Position numbers and translations under genes: made by a program. This document shows, one piece after another, positions 56,606 through 64,000 of a DNA stretch of 64,000 nucleotides; within the stretch, counting starts at the first letter, position 1; each line of letters begins with the position of its first letter. This DNA is from Algibacter sp. L1A34 (GTDB taxonomy: Bacteria; Bacteroidota; Bacteroidia; Flavobacteriales; Flavobacteriaceae), in NCBI RefSeq assembly GCF_009796805.1, contig NZ_CP047029.1:2921001-2985000 (forward strand). Reading direction: 5' to 3'. A model generated the notes under the pieces. It had not been told where the DNA came from. It did no database searches and worked only from the letters and a program-made list of their open reading frames with translations.

Positions 56606-57865
56606 TTGAAAAAAATAATCCTCACATTATTATTTATATGCTTGGCATGTAAAACTTACGCATCCTACATTCTTATACCAATGGGGGTCGATAATCAAAA
56701 AAATCATTTAAAAGCTTACGGAATAACGTATTGGGTTCTAAATAAAGAACTTAAAGTAAAATGGCTTCTCAATTATCAAGGAGGTTCTTTTTTATTGCCA
56801 GATACGGAAGATATTCAAAGAGAATGTCAAATTCGAGGCGTTTCTTTCAATGTTATCTCTAACGATAAAGCGGAAAGTATTTTGGAAGATATAAGTAGTC
56901 CAAGCCAAAATATGGAAGCCGTAGTTTTAGAAAAAGCACCTAAGATTGCTGTATACACGCCAGAAGGAAAATTACCATGGGATGATGCTGTAACTATGGT
57001 TTTAAACTATGCTGAAATTCCATATGAAACCGTTTACGATGAAGAGGTTTTAAATGATGGGCTTTTATTATTCGATTGGTTGCACTTACATCATGAAGAT
57101 TTCACGGGACAATATGGTAAGTTTTACGGAGCTTATCGTGCCGCACCTTGGTATATAGAAGAAAAGAAGCTAACTGAGGGTCGAGCTTCAAAATTAGGTT
57201 ACAATAAAGTTTCCGAAGAGAAATTAGCTGTGGCATTAAAAATTAGAGATTATGTTGTTGGTGGTGGTTTTATGTTTGCCATGTGTAGTGCTACGGATAG
57301 TTTTGATATTGCCTTATCGGCTGAAGGAATAGATATCTGTGAGCCAATGTTTGATGGTGATGGGAGCGAAGCAGGCTATCAAAACAAAATAGACTTCAAT
57401 AAAACGTTTGCATTTACTAATTATCAATTGGAAAGAAGTCCAACAACCTACGAGTTTTCTTCTATTGATATGACTCCAAAACGGAGGATTACAAAAACTA
57501 CAGATTATTTTTCACTCATGGAGTTTTCGGCAAAATGGGATCCAATTCCAACCATGTTGTGCCAAAACCATACAGCTTTAGTTAAAGGTTTTATGGGGCA
57601 AACTACATCGTTCACTAGAGATGAAATAAAATCTAATGTTTTGGTCTTGGGTGAAAACAAAACCAATGGTGAAGCAAAATACATTCATGGCATTAAAGGA
57701 AAAGGATTTTTTACCTTTTATGGTGGTCATGACCCTGAAGATTATCAGCATCGAGTTGGCGATCCAAAAACCGAACTTGATTTACACCCAACATCTCCTG
57801 GTTATAGGTTAATTTTGAATAATGTCTTATTTCCTGCGGCTAGAAAGAAGAAGCAGAAAACCTGA
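56606..57865 (+). CDS. Secreted class I amidotransferase-like protein
   Basis: A 419-residue exported protein (signal peptide IILTLLFICLACKTYA). Homologues beside dnaB in flavobacteria are often labelled asparagine synthetase B, but I see neither the N-terminal Cys nucleophile nor the synthetase motifs of that enzyme. The central part resembles a glutamine-amidotransferase fold (KIAVYTPEGKLPWDDAV; GGGFMFAMCSATDSFDIAL; GFFTFYGGHDPEDYQ), with the Cys in FAMCSA as a possible nucleophile. Start placed at TTG 56606, after the hairpin. Its last base overlaps the upstream frame of the EF-hand gene. Function unknown. Confidence 0.65.
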   Translation: MKKIILTLLFICLACKTYASYILIPMGVDNQKNHLKAYGITYWVLNKELKVKWLLNYQGGSFLLPDTEDIQRECQIRGVSFNVISNDKAESILEDISSPSQNMEAVVLEKAPKIAVYTPEGKLPWDDAVTMVLNYAEIPYETVYDEEVLNDGLLLFDWLHLHHEDFTGQYGKFYGAYRAAPWYIEEKKLTEGRASKLGYNKVSEEKLAVALKIRDYVVGGGFMFAMCSATDSFDIALSAEGIDICEPMFDGDGSEAGYQNKIDFNKTFAFTNYQLERSPTTYEFSSIDMTPKRRITKTTDYFSLMEFSAKWDPIPTMLCQNHTALVKGFMGQTTSFTRDEIKSNVLVLGENKTNGEAKYIHGIKGKGFFTFYGGHDPEDYQHRVGDPKTELDLHPTSPGYRLILNNVLFPAARKKKQKT

Positions 57866-57918
57866 TGATAGCTGAATATATTATATTTCAAATAAATAAA
57901 CTTCAAAAAACTAAAATC

Positions 57919-58197
57919 ATGGCATCAAAAAAAGCAATACTTAATAAAATACAAATAGTACTTACCAATCATTTTAAAACTCCCGAAGACGCTTTCAATT
58001 TTTTTGATAAAAGTGGGGATGGTAAATTATCGAAAAGTGAAATTGTAGTATTATTAAAAGAAGCCGAAATTAATGGATTTATCCGCGGATTAGTATCATC
58101 TAAACTTATAGACGGTTATGATAAGGATGGCGACGGAAAAATAGATTGGAAAGAGTTTAAAAAGGCTATAGCTGAAATTGCGAAAGATGTTAAGTAA
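57919..58197 (+). CDS. Small EF-hand calcium-binding protein
   Basis: A 92-residue protein with two canonical EF-hand loops: DKSGDGKLSKSE (12 residues, glutamate at position 12) and DKDGDGKIDWKE. No signal peptide, so it should be cytoplasmic. Bacterial EF-hand pairs of this size bind calcium as sensors or buffers. I start at MASKKAILNK rather than an in-frame ATG 54 nt upstream. Between the amidotransferase-like and YjbQ genes, close spacing suggests one operon. Confidence 0.85.
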   Translation: MASKKAILNKIQIVLTNHFKTPEDAFNFFDKSGDGKLSKSEIVVLLKEAEINGFIRGLVSSKLIDGYDKDGDGKIDWKEFKKAIAEIAKDVK

Positions 58198-58218
58198 TCT
58201 CAATATATTTTCTTTTAA

Positions 58219-58641
58219 ATGAAAATTTTTCAAAAAGAGATTAAATTAAAACCATATCCACGAGGTTTTCATTTAATAACGGATACCATTTTAGGAACGA
58301 TTCCAGAAATTAGTCAAATTAATTTTGGACAGCTACAAGTTTTCATAAAGCATACATCTGCGAGTTTGTCTATTAACGAAAATGCAGATAGCACGGTAAG
58401 AACAGACTTTGAAAGTCATTTTAATAAAATGGTTCCTGAAAACGCACCGTATTATAAACATACTTATGAGGGAAGTGATGATATGCCTGCTCACATTAAG
58501 GCATCTTTATTAGGAGCTTCAGTACAAATACCCATCACTAATGGAAAATTGAATTTAGGTATTTGGCAAGGTATTTATTTATGCGAACACCGAGATTATG
58601 GTGGCTCTAGAGAAATAGTTATAAGTGCTTTCGGTTTGTAG
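58219..58641 (+). CDS. YjbQ-family protein (UPF0047)
   Basis: A 140-residue member of the YjbQ family, a small beta-rich trimer with a metal site (HTSASLSINENADSTVRTDF; HIKASLLGASVQIPI; LCEHRDYGGSREIVISAFG). The family is linked to thiamine phosphate synthase side activity, but its physiological role is unclear. It is 21 nt after the EF-hand gene. Confidence 0.9.
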   Translation: MKIFQKEIKLKPYPRGFHLITDTILGTIPEISQINFGQLQVFIKHTSASLSINENADSTVRTDFESHFNKMVPENAPYYKHTYEGSDDMPAHIKASLLGASVQIPITNGKLNLGIWQGIYLCEHRDYGGSREIVISAFGL

Positions 58642-58956
58642 ATTATTACATTTAATTTATGAGATTAGTTACGTTGCGCTATTATAGAACGCTTAAATAA
58701 ATCTTAACAAACAAGCCATTATTATAAGTACAAAAAAACAGCTTATCTAATTTAGATAGGCTGTTTTTTTGTTACTAGCTTTAAATATTGATTATTGTAC
58801 TTGTTTAAACTTAACAATAATGCTTGTTATTTCAATTTCTTGAAAGGTAATTCTATTAGTATCGACTTATTTAAAAGTATTAAAAAAAGGATAGAACTAT
58901 TAAAACAAGGTTACATCCATCGTAAAGTTTCAAATTTCATTAAATACATTTTATAA
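58642..58956. other. Intergenic region before YHS gene
   Basis: About 315 AT-rich bases; holds one clear terminator and no recognised gene. Confidence 0.45.
58732..58770 (+). terminator. Terminator after YjbQ gene
   Basis: Near-perfect 19-bp hairpin (AAAAAAACAGCTTATCTAA with one mismatch to its partner) with A and T runs on its sides. Confidence 0.85.
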
Positions 58957-59397
58957 ATGAAAAATATATTTATCTTATTATTCGTAGTTTTTGGATATTC
59001 AATTTATGCCCAACAAACTCATTTCAATACTAAAAAAGGTTTCGTAATTGAAGGATTTGATGTTGTTTCATATTTTGAGAGCACACCCCAAAAGGGAAGT
59101 GATAAATATGTGAGTTCTTATAAAGGAGCAAAGTTTAAGTTTTATTCACAGAAGAATTTAAACACTTTTAATAATAATCCAGAAATGTATATACCACAAT
59201 ATGGTGGATACTGCGCTTATGCAGTTGCTGTAAAAGGAGAAAAGGTTTCAATAGACCCAGAAACTTTTGAAATAAGGGATGGCAAATTATATCTTTTTTA
59301 TAATTCTTGGGGTATTAATACACTTAATTCTTGGTTAGATGAGTCTCCAAATAGTTTAAAAATAAAAGCCGATAATAATTGGAAACATCTCGATTAA
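58957..59397 (+). CDS. Secreted YHS domain-containing protein
   Basis: A 146-residue exported protein (signal IFILLFVVFGYSIYAQ). The YHS domain spans residues 30-95: VIEGFDVVSYF, KGAKFKFYSQKNLNTF and PQYGGYCAYAVAVKG, with the single Cys of the YHS metal site. YHS domains occur in copper-transport proteins and heavy-metal chaperones; a metal role here is an inference. LysE follows after 10 nt. Confidence 0.85.
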   Translation: MKNIFILLFVVFGYSIYAQQTHFNTKKGFVIEGFDVVSYFESTPQKGSDKYVSSYKGAKFKFYSQKNLNTFNNNPEMYIPQYGGYCAYAVAVKGEKVSIDPETFEIRDGKLYLFYNSWGINTLNSWLDESPNSLKIKADNNWKHLD

Positions 59398-59407
59398 AAT
59401 TAAATAG

Positions 59408-60058
59408 ATGAATTTACTAATTTATTTTCTTATTGGTTTTACAGCTGCCGTAATTGGAGCGTTACCTTTGGGCACAACAAATGTTGCGGTAATAAATACA
59501 ACTATTAAAGAAAACGTACAGAATGCACTAAAAATTATATATACAGCGGCATTAGCAGAACTAATTTTAATTGTTTTTGCTATTATATTTAATAGCCAAA
59601 TAGAAGTATTTATTAAAATGAATATTTGGTTACAATATACAATTGTGGTCATTTTGTTAGTTGTAGGTATTGTTCTTTTATCAGGTAGAACAGAATGCGT
59701 TAAAGATGAAAATGACGAGTGTATAATTATTAAAAAAAGAAGAACGCCGATATCAAAAGAAATGCTTGGTTTCTTTTTAGGTTTAGTTAATCCAACAGTT
59801 CTATTTTACTGGATATTCATAATGTCGTATTTAAATAAAAATATAATCGATTTAAATATTGCAGTAGAGTATCAACTGGTGCTATTGTTTTTAATAGGGG
59901 CGTACTTCGGTAAACTTATTGTATTATATGGTTATGGTAAATTTAGTGATGTACTAAAGGTGAGAGTGAAGAATTTAACAACACGTATAAATAGAGTTAT
60001 AGGAGTCTTATTACTTTGTATTTCTATTTTTCAAATAACTAAATTAATTTATCTATAA
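59408..60058 (+). CDS. LysE-family translocator
   Basis: A 216-residue inner-membrane exporter with six hydrophobic segments. The opening LIGFTAAVIGALPLGTTNVAV and GFFLGLVNPTVLFYWIFIMSYL match RhtB/LysE exporters of amino acids or metals. It is 10 nt after the YHS gene, so both are probably co-transcribed. Substrate unknown. Confidence 0.85.
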   Translation: MNLLIYFLIGFTAAVIGALPLGTTNVAVINTTIKENVQNALKIIYTAALAELILIVFAIIFNSQIEVFIKMNIWLQYTIVVILLVVGIVLLSGRTECVKDENDECIIIKKRRTPISKEMLGFFLGLVNPTVLFYWIFIMSYLNKNIIDLNIAVEYQLVLLFLIGAYFGKLIVLYGYGKFSDVLKVRVKNLTTRINRVIGVLLLCISIFQITKLIYL

Positions 60059-60111
60059 TATTATAAAGAAACGGTATTTAGAAACCTTAAACGATATTAA
60101 ATTACAGGTAT

Positions 60112-60149
60112 AAAAAAATCCGATTCAATTAAGAATCGGATTTTTTTTT
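60112..60149. terminator. Bidirectional terminator between LysE and rplT
   Basis: 15-bp perfect stem AAAAAAATCCGATTC/GAATCGGATTTTTTT with a 6-nt loop. Confidence 0.9.
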
Positions 60150-60187
60150 ATTAAGCGAATAATATGTTTTACAATAGGCGAAACGCC

Positions 60188-60532
60188 TTATTTTACTTTC
60201 TCGATAACAGCTTTAAAAGCTTCAGGGTTGTTCATTGCTAAATCGGCTAAAACCTTACGGTTTAATTCGATGTTGTTAGCTTTTACTTTTCCCATAAATT
60301 GAGAATAAGATAAACCATGTAAACGGGCTCCTGCGTTAATACGCGTGATCCATAATGCACGGAATGTTCTCTTTTTTACTCTACGGTCTCTGTACGAATA
60401 TTGCATCGCTTTGTCAACCGCATTTTTTGCTACTGTCCAAACGTTTTTACGACGTCCAAAGTAACCTTTTGCTTGTTTTAGAACCTTTTTTCTACGGGCT
60501 CTTTTTGCTACAGAATTTACTGATCTTGGCAT
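60188..60532 (-). CDS. rplT: 50S ribosomal protein L20
   Basis: The 114-residue large-subunit protein that binds 23S rRNA early in assembly. Starts [19 protein letters not shown], with [20 protein letters not shown] and [19 protein letters not shown] blocks (here [17 protein letters not shown]). I chose the internal ATG; the longer frame adds 11 residues not seen in L20 proteins. Last gene of thrS-infC-rpmI-rplT, where L20 may feed back on translation. Confidence 0.96.
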   Translation of the reverse strand: MPRSVNSVAKRARRKKVLKQAKGYFGRRKNVWTVAKNAVDKAMQYSYRDRRVKKRTFRALWITRINAGARLHGLSYSQFMGKVKANNIELNRKVLADLAMNNPEAFKAVIEKVK

Positions 60533-60641
60533 AATTTTAATTGTTTTTTTGTAGTAGGCGGCCAATAAATTGACACTTCTTAAATTTGAGCCTAACTCCA
60601 GGGTTTATAATTTATTTAACCAACGTTAAAACTTGTTGTGC

Positions 60642-60839
60642 TTATTTTAAACGCAACATGGTTTTAATGTTACTTTCGTCTGCTTTATGTACTAATGTAT
60701 CATGTCGCAGAGCTAGCTTACGCTTTTTAGATTTCTTTGTTAAGATGTGACTCTTAAAAGCGTGCTTTCTTTTTAATTTACCAGTACCTGTAAGCTTGAA
60801 ACGCTTTTTAGCACTAGATTTTGTTTTCATTTTAGGCAT
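60642..60839 (-). CDS. rpmI: 50S ribosomal protein L35
   Basis: A 65-residue lysine-rich protein of the large subunit: [20 protein letters not shown] and [15 protein letters not shown] are family signatures. Encoded between infC and rplT as in most bacteria; a hairpin lies 42 nt upstream of its start. Confidence 0.96.
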   Translation of the reverse strand: MPKMKTKSSAKKRFKLTGTGKLKRKHAFKSHILTKKSKKRKLALRHDTLVHKADESNIKTMLRLK

Positions 60840-60881
60840 TTTTTTCTCCTAGATTTTAATTATTTCGCTTAATTATTGTAC

Positions 60882-60900
60882 TGCCGAATTTGATTCGGCA
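60882..60900 (-). promoter_or_regulatory. Hairpin in the infC-rpmI gap
   Basis: 8-bp perfect stem TGCCGAAT/ATTCGGCA with a 3-nt loop, no T run following on the minus strand. Position matches the place where L20 represses its operon in E. coli, so a translational control element is possible. Confidence 0.4.
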
Positions 60901-60931
60901 TCTTATCTTTATCCTAATAAATTAGGGTAAT

Positions 60932-61477
60932 TTACTTTTTGGGTGCAATAAACATTGTCATACGTTTACCTTCCAATCTTGGCATTTGTTCTACTTTTCC
61001 AAGTTCTTCAAGATCTTGAGCTAAACGTAGTAACAGGATTTGGCCTTGTTCTTTAAATATAATAGAACGTCCTTTAAAAAACACAAAAGCTTTTAGTTTT
61101 GCGCCTTCTTTAAGGAATTTTTCGGCATGCTTCCTTTTAAATGCGTAATCATGATCATCAGTTTGAGGTCCAAAACGAATCTCTTTGATAGTCACTTTTG
61201 TAGCTTTAGATTTTAAAGCTTTATCACGCTTCTTTTGTTCGTAAAGAAACTTTTTATAGTCCATAACCTTACAAACAGGGGGCTCAGCATTTGGTGATAT
61301 TTCTACAAGATCTAGTCCTTGTGTGTCAGCTATTCGCATAGCGTCACCTTTGGTATAAATACCAATTTCCACGTTGTCTCCTACAAGACGCAGTTTTTGT
61401 GCTGTAATTTTAGAGTTTATCTTGTGTTTATCCTCTTGTGAAACCCTTCTCGGTTGATGTCTTCTTCTAATTGCTAT
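60932..61477 (-). CDS. infC: Translation initiation factor IF-3, non-AUG start
   Basis: A factor that binds the 30S subunit and checks start codons and initiator tRNA. The conserved part is clear: [36 protein letters not shown] and [19 protein letters not shown]. The first standard start (GTG 61372) would leave out about 35 residues that clearly belong to IF-3: [20 protein letters not shown] and [12 protein letters not shown]. Upstream of these the frame has no ATG, GTG or TTG before a stop, so translation probably begins at ATA 61477 (or ATT 61471), giving 181 residues. E. coli infC starts at AUU and uses it for self-control. thrS ends 40 nt upstream. Confidence 0.9.
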   Translation of the reverse strand: MAIRRRHQPRRVSQEDKHKINSKITAQKLRLVGDNVEIGIYTKGDAMRIADTQGLDLVEISPNAEPPVCKVMDYKKFLYEQKKRDKALKSKATKVTIKEIRFGPQTDDHDYAFKRKHAEKFLKEGAKLKAFVFFKGRSIIFKEQGQILLLRLAQDLEELGKVEQMPRLEGKRMTMFIAPKK

Positions 61478-61517
61478 GGCCTTAAAATTTTAAATTAAAC
61501 TTAATTGTATGTTATTC

Positions 61518-63452
61518 TTAAAACGTTTTTAACGTCTTTTTAATATCTTCTTTTATTATCTGAGAGAAGTCTTCAACGGAAATCATTCCTAAATCTGCTC
61601 CGCCGTGTTGGCGTACAGATATTTTGCCTTCTTGCTCTTCTTGTTCCCCTATAATAATCATATACGGGTGTTTTTGCATTTCAGATTCTCTAATCTTCTT
61701 CCCAATAGTTTCATTTCTATGGTCTACAAGGGCGCGAATTTCGTCATTTTCTAGGAGATTTAAAACTTTTTCGGAGTATTTTTCATATTTCTCACTAATA
61801 GACAAAATAATTACCTGCACAGGCATAAGCCAAAGCGGGAAGTTTCCTCCTGTATGTTCCAATAATAATGCCACAAAACGCTCTAAACTACCAAAGGGAG
61901 CTCGGTGTATCATAACAGGGCGGTGAAGCTCGTTATCACTGCCTTTATACGATAAATCAAACCGTTCGGGAAGGTTGTAATCTACCTGAATAGTACCTAA
62001 TTGCCACTTTCTTCCTAAGGCATCTTTAACCATAAAATCTAGCTTTGGGCCGTAAAAAGCAGCCTCACCAGTTTCAATAACAAAATCTAATCCTTTATCA
62101 GTAGCTGCATTAATAATTGCTTGCTCTGCTTTTTCCCAATTGGCAACATCACCAATATATTTGTCGGGATTTTCAGGATCTCTTACAGAAACTTGAGCCG
62201 TAAAATTTTCAAAACCTAAAGAACCAAAAACATAAAGAACTAAATCAATAACATCTTTAAATTCTTTATCCAATTGTTCTGGCATACAAAATATGTGTGC
62301 ATCATCTTGAGTAAAACCTCTAACACGGGTTAAACCATGCAGTTCACCACTTTGTTCATATCTATAAACGGTACCAAATTCAGCATAACGCTTTGGTAAA
62401 TCTTTATAACTCCATTGAAAGCTGTTGTAAATCTCACAGTGGTGTGGGCAGTTCATGGGTTTAAGTAAAAACTCTTCACCTTCTTTAGGGGTAGTTATCG
62501 GTTGGAAACTATCAGCTCCATATTTTTCATAATGCCCAGAAGTAACATAAAGTTCCTTTTGTCCAATATGTGGTGTAATTACCATTTCGTAACCCGCTTT
62601 CTTTTGTGCAGCTTTCAAAAAGTTTTCTAAGCGTTCACGTAAAGCAGCACCTTTTGGTAACCAAAGCGGTAAACCTTGGCCAACTTTTTGCGAAAACGTA
62701 AACAACTCTAATTCTTTACCAAGTTTTCTATGATCGCGTTTTTTAGCCTCTTCAAGTAAAGCTAAATATTCAGTAAGGTCCTTTTGTTTCGGGAACGATG
62801 TTGCGTAAACACGAGTTAATTGTGGTTTATTTTCATCACCTCTCCAATAAGCACCAGCAACACTTAAAATTTTAACAGCTTTTATAATCCCGGTATTTGG
62901 TATATGTCCGCCACGGCATAGATCTGTAAACGTTGAGTGATCGCAAAATGTAATGGTGCCATCCTCTAAGTTTTCAATAAGTTCCGTTTTAAATTCGTTT
63001 CCTTTATATAACTCTAAAGCCTCCGCTTTGCTAGCCGAACGCATTTTAAATTCATGTTTTCCACGAGCAATCTCCAACATCTTGGTTTCAATAGCCTTAA
63101 AGTCCTTTTCCGAAACTGTATGCTCGCCAAAATCTACATCATAATAAAACCCATTATCAATAGCAGGTCCAATCGTTAACTTTGCATCAGTATATAACTC
63201 TTCAATAGCTTGAGCTAAAACGTGAGCCGAACTATGCCAAAATGCAGTTTTCCCTGCATCGTCCTTCCAAGTATATAAAACCAGCGAACCATCCGTCGTC
63301 AAAGGCGTAACAGTTTCAATAGTTGTACCATTAAAATTTGCCGAAATCACGTTTCTAGCAAACCCTTCGCTAATACTTTTCGCAACATCCATAGGTGTCA
63401 CGTTCTCATCAAACGTTTTCACGCTGCCGTCAGGTAATGTAATATGTATCAT
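61518..63452 (-). CDS. thrS: Threonyl-tRNA synthetase
   Basis: A 644-residue class II synthetase: TGS domain at the N-terminus ([20 protein letters not shown]), editing domain with [15 protein letters not shown] and the SCXXH-like SVAGAYWRG region, the class II core with [15 protein letters not shown] (zinc cysteine), [21 protein letters not shown] and [17 protein letters not shown], then an anticodon-binding domain. The 17-residue upstream extension of the frame is rejected because a promoter lies within it. First gene of the translation operon. Confidence 0.97.
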   Translation of the reverse strand: MIHITLPDGSVKTFDENVTPMDVAKSISEGFARNVISANFNGTTIETVTPLTTDGSLVLYTWKDDAGKTAFWHSSAHVLAQAIEELYTDAKLTIGPAIDNGFYYDVDFGEHTVSEKDFKAIETKMLEIARGKHEFKMRSASKAEALELYKGNEFKTELIENLEDGTITFCDHSTFTDLCRGGHIPNTGIIKAVKILSVAGAYWRGDENKPQLTRVYATSFPKQKDLTEYLALLEEAKKRDHRKLGKELELFTFSQKVGQGLPLWLPKGAALRERLENFLKAAQKKAGYEMVITPHIGQKELYVTSGHYEKYGADSFQPITTPKEGEEFLLKPMNCPHHCEIYNSFQWSYKDLPKRYAEFGTVYRYEQSGELHGLTRVRGFTQDDAHIFCMPEQLDKEFKDVIDLVLYVFGSLGFENFTAQVSVRDPENPDKYIGDVANWEKAEQAIINAATDKGLDFVIETGEAAFYGPKLDFMVKDALGRKWQLGTIQVDYNLPERFDLSYKGSDNELHRPVMIHRAPFGSLERFVALLLEHTGGNFPLWLMPVQVIILSISEKYEKYSEKVLNLLENDEIRALVDHRNETIGKKIRESEMQKHPYMIIIGEQEEQEGKISVRQHGGADLGMISVEDFSQIIKEDIKKTLKTF

Positions 63453-63472
63453 AAAATAATTTAAATCTCTTG

Positions 63473-63480
63473 CAAAGATA
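63473..63480 (-). promoter_or_regulatory. Promoter -7 element of the thrS operon
   Basis: TATCTTTG on the minus strand, 20 nt before the thrS ATG. Confidence 0.65.
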
Positions 63481-63503
63481 ATAGTATAAACAAACCCACA
63501 CAA

Positions 63504-64000
63504 TATATATGTATGTAATAATTTAAATAGAATAATTTGAGCGTTACTCTAGCTGCACTTTTAGTGTTGCAGCCAGAGTCGGGCTTTCACTACTCGCTTT
63601 TTTGTGTTGCATAGGTGCAACAACACAAAAAGAGCTCAAACAAGCCGTTCAATCCCTAACGCGAGAGGTAACCCGTGAAATTTGTCTTTAATTATTGAGT
63701 TAAAGGTATTCTACAAATAGAAAGATATACATATATATGGATAGTAAAATAATTAGATATATAAATAAGGTTAGGAGGTAGGCTAACTGGTTAATTATAG
63801 AAAGAAATTTAATATCTATATAAGGAGTACTAACAATATTATAATTAAGGTAAAAGGTTAGAATTGAAAAAAGAGATGAATAAAAGGCATTATTAATATG
63901 TCTAGCGTATTATTAAATATGAATTTTTATCGTATCCCTAAAATAAAGAACAGTTTAATAAAAATCACACTCACAAACACACTATAAAACAATCCAAATG
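63504..64000. other. Intergenic region at the right edge
   Basis: About 500 bases, AT-rich, without a gene. Apart from the repeat copy listed separately nothing was recognised. Confidence 0.5.
63541..63662. repeat. Structured intergenic repeat, copy 2
   Basis: Bounded by GCGTTA (63541-63546) and TAACGC (63657-63662). Shares GTCGGGCTTTC (63578-63588) and TCAATCCCTAACGCG (63649-63663) with copy 1. Contains two strong hairpins: GCTGCA/TGCAGC near 63552-63573, and TTTTTTGTGTTGCA pairing with TGCAACAACACAAAAA across 63598-63631. The interior between hairpins differs from copy 1, so the paired structure seems kept more than the sequence. Confidence 0.75.

Overview
The window looks like a chromosomal stretch of a marine-type Flavobacteriaceae (Bacteroidota). 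The grounds are low G+C throughout, Bacteroidota promoters (TTG about 20 nt upstream of TAnnTTTG) in front of many genes, start codons without Shine-Dalgarno sequences, lipoproteins with the acidic SSDDD-type export signal, two proteins ending in type IX secretion (T9SS) sorting domains, and TonB/outer-membrane receptors with a carboxypeptidase-like N-terminal domain. Most genes are housekeeping. No CRISPR array, prophage, intact insertion sequence, tRNA or rRNA was seen.

Layout. 0-7 kb: tail of a MoxR ATPase with its DUF58 partner, peptidase T, pyrD, a secreted M43 metalloprotease with T9SS tail, and a hydroxymethylglutaryl-CoA lyase broken by two frameshifts. 7.2-16.3 kb: a probable iron or metal uptake locus made of a DUF4856 lipoprotein, an imelysin-like lipoprotein, an HTTM (vitamin K carboxylase-like) membrane protein, a FecA-like TonB receptor, and a second outer-membrane barrel gene split by a frameshift. 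16.4-19.8 kb: guaB, an intergenic repeat of about 145 bp with inverted GCGTTA/TAACGC ends (a second copy lies at 63.5 kb), a hairpin-rich non-coding stretch and a small lipoprotein. 19.8-28.2 kb: a CapK/PaaK-like adenylating enzyme paired with an ATP-grasp ligase, then xanthine dehydrogenase genes (xdhA, xdhB, and xdhC on the opposite strand) around an acetyltransferase and a small membrane protein.

28.5-39 kb: mostly minus-strand genes: cysteine synthase, two CPA1-type cation/proton antiporters, small unknown membrane proteins, a pRiA4b ORF-3-like protein, heme A synthase, a CCA-adding/HD nucleotidyltransferase and TsaC. 39-44.8 kb: a cell-surface glycan module (WaaP-like kinase, family 2 glycosyltransferase, CDP-glycerol phosphotransferase-like protein, two Stealth phosphotransferases flanking a TupA-like ATP-grasp protein). 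It suggests phosphodiester-linked decoration of a surface polysaccharide. 44.8-60 kb: dapD, ruvX, def, DUF5606, a Crp/Fnr regulator with a downstream RskA-like lipoprotein, tgt, an LptF/G permease, an EamA transporter, accA, dnaB, a secreted amidotransferase-like protein, an EF-hand protein, YjbQ, a YHS protein and a LysE exporter. 60-63.5 kb: the classical thrS-infC-rpmI-rplT translation operon on the minus strand, where infC appears to start at a non-AUG codon.

The best candidates for new biology are the intergenic inverted-end repeat, the imelysin/DUF4856/HTTM/TonB locus, the CapK-like plus ATP-grasp pair, the Stealth/TupA glycan module, and the Crp/Fnr regulator with its operator-like dyad and duplicated-domain lipoprotein. 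Three genes show damage or a missing start (hydroxymethylglutaryl-CoA lyase, the outer-membrane barrel gene, the Mpv17-like gene). Either a few loci are decaying or the assembly carries indel errors.
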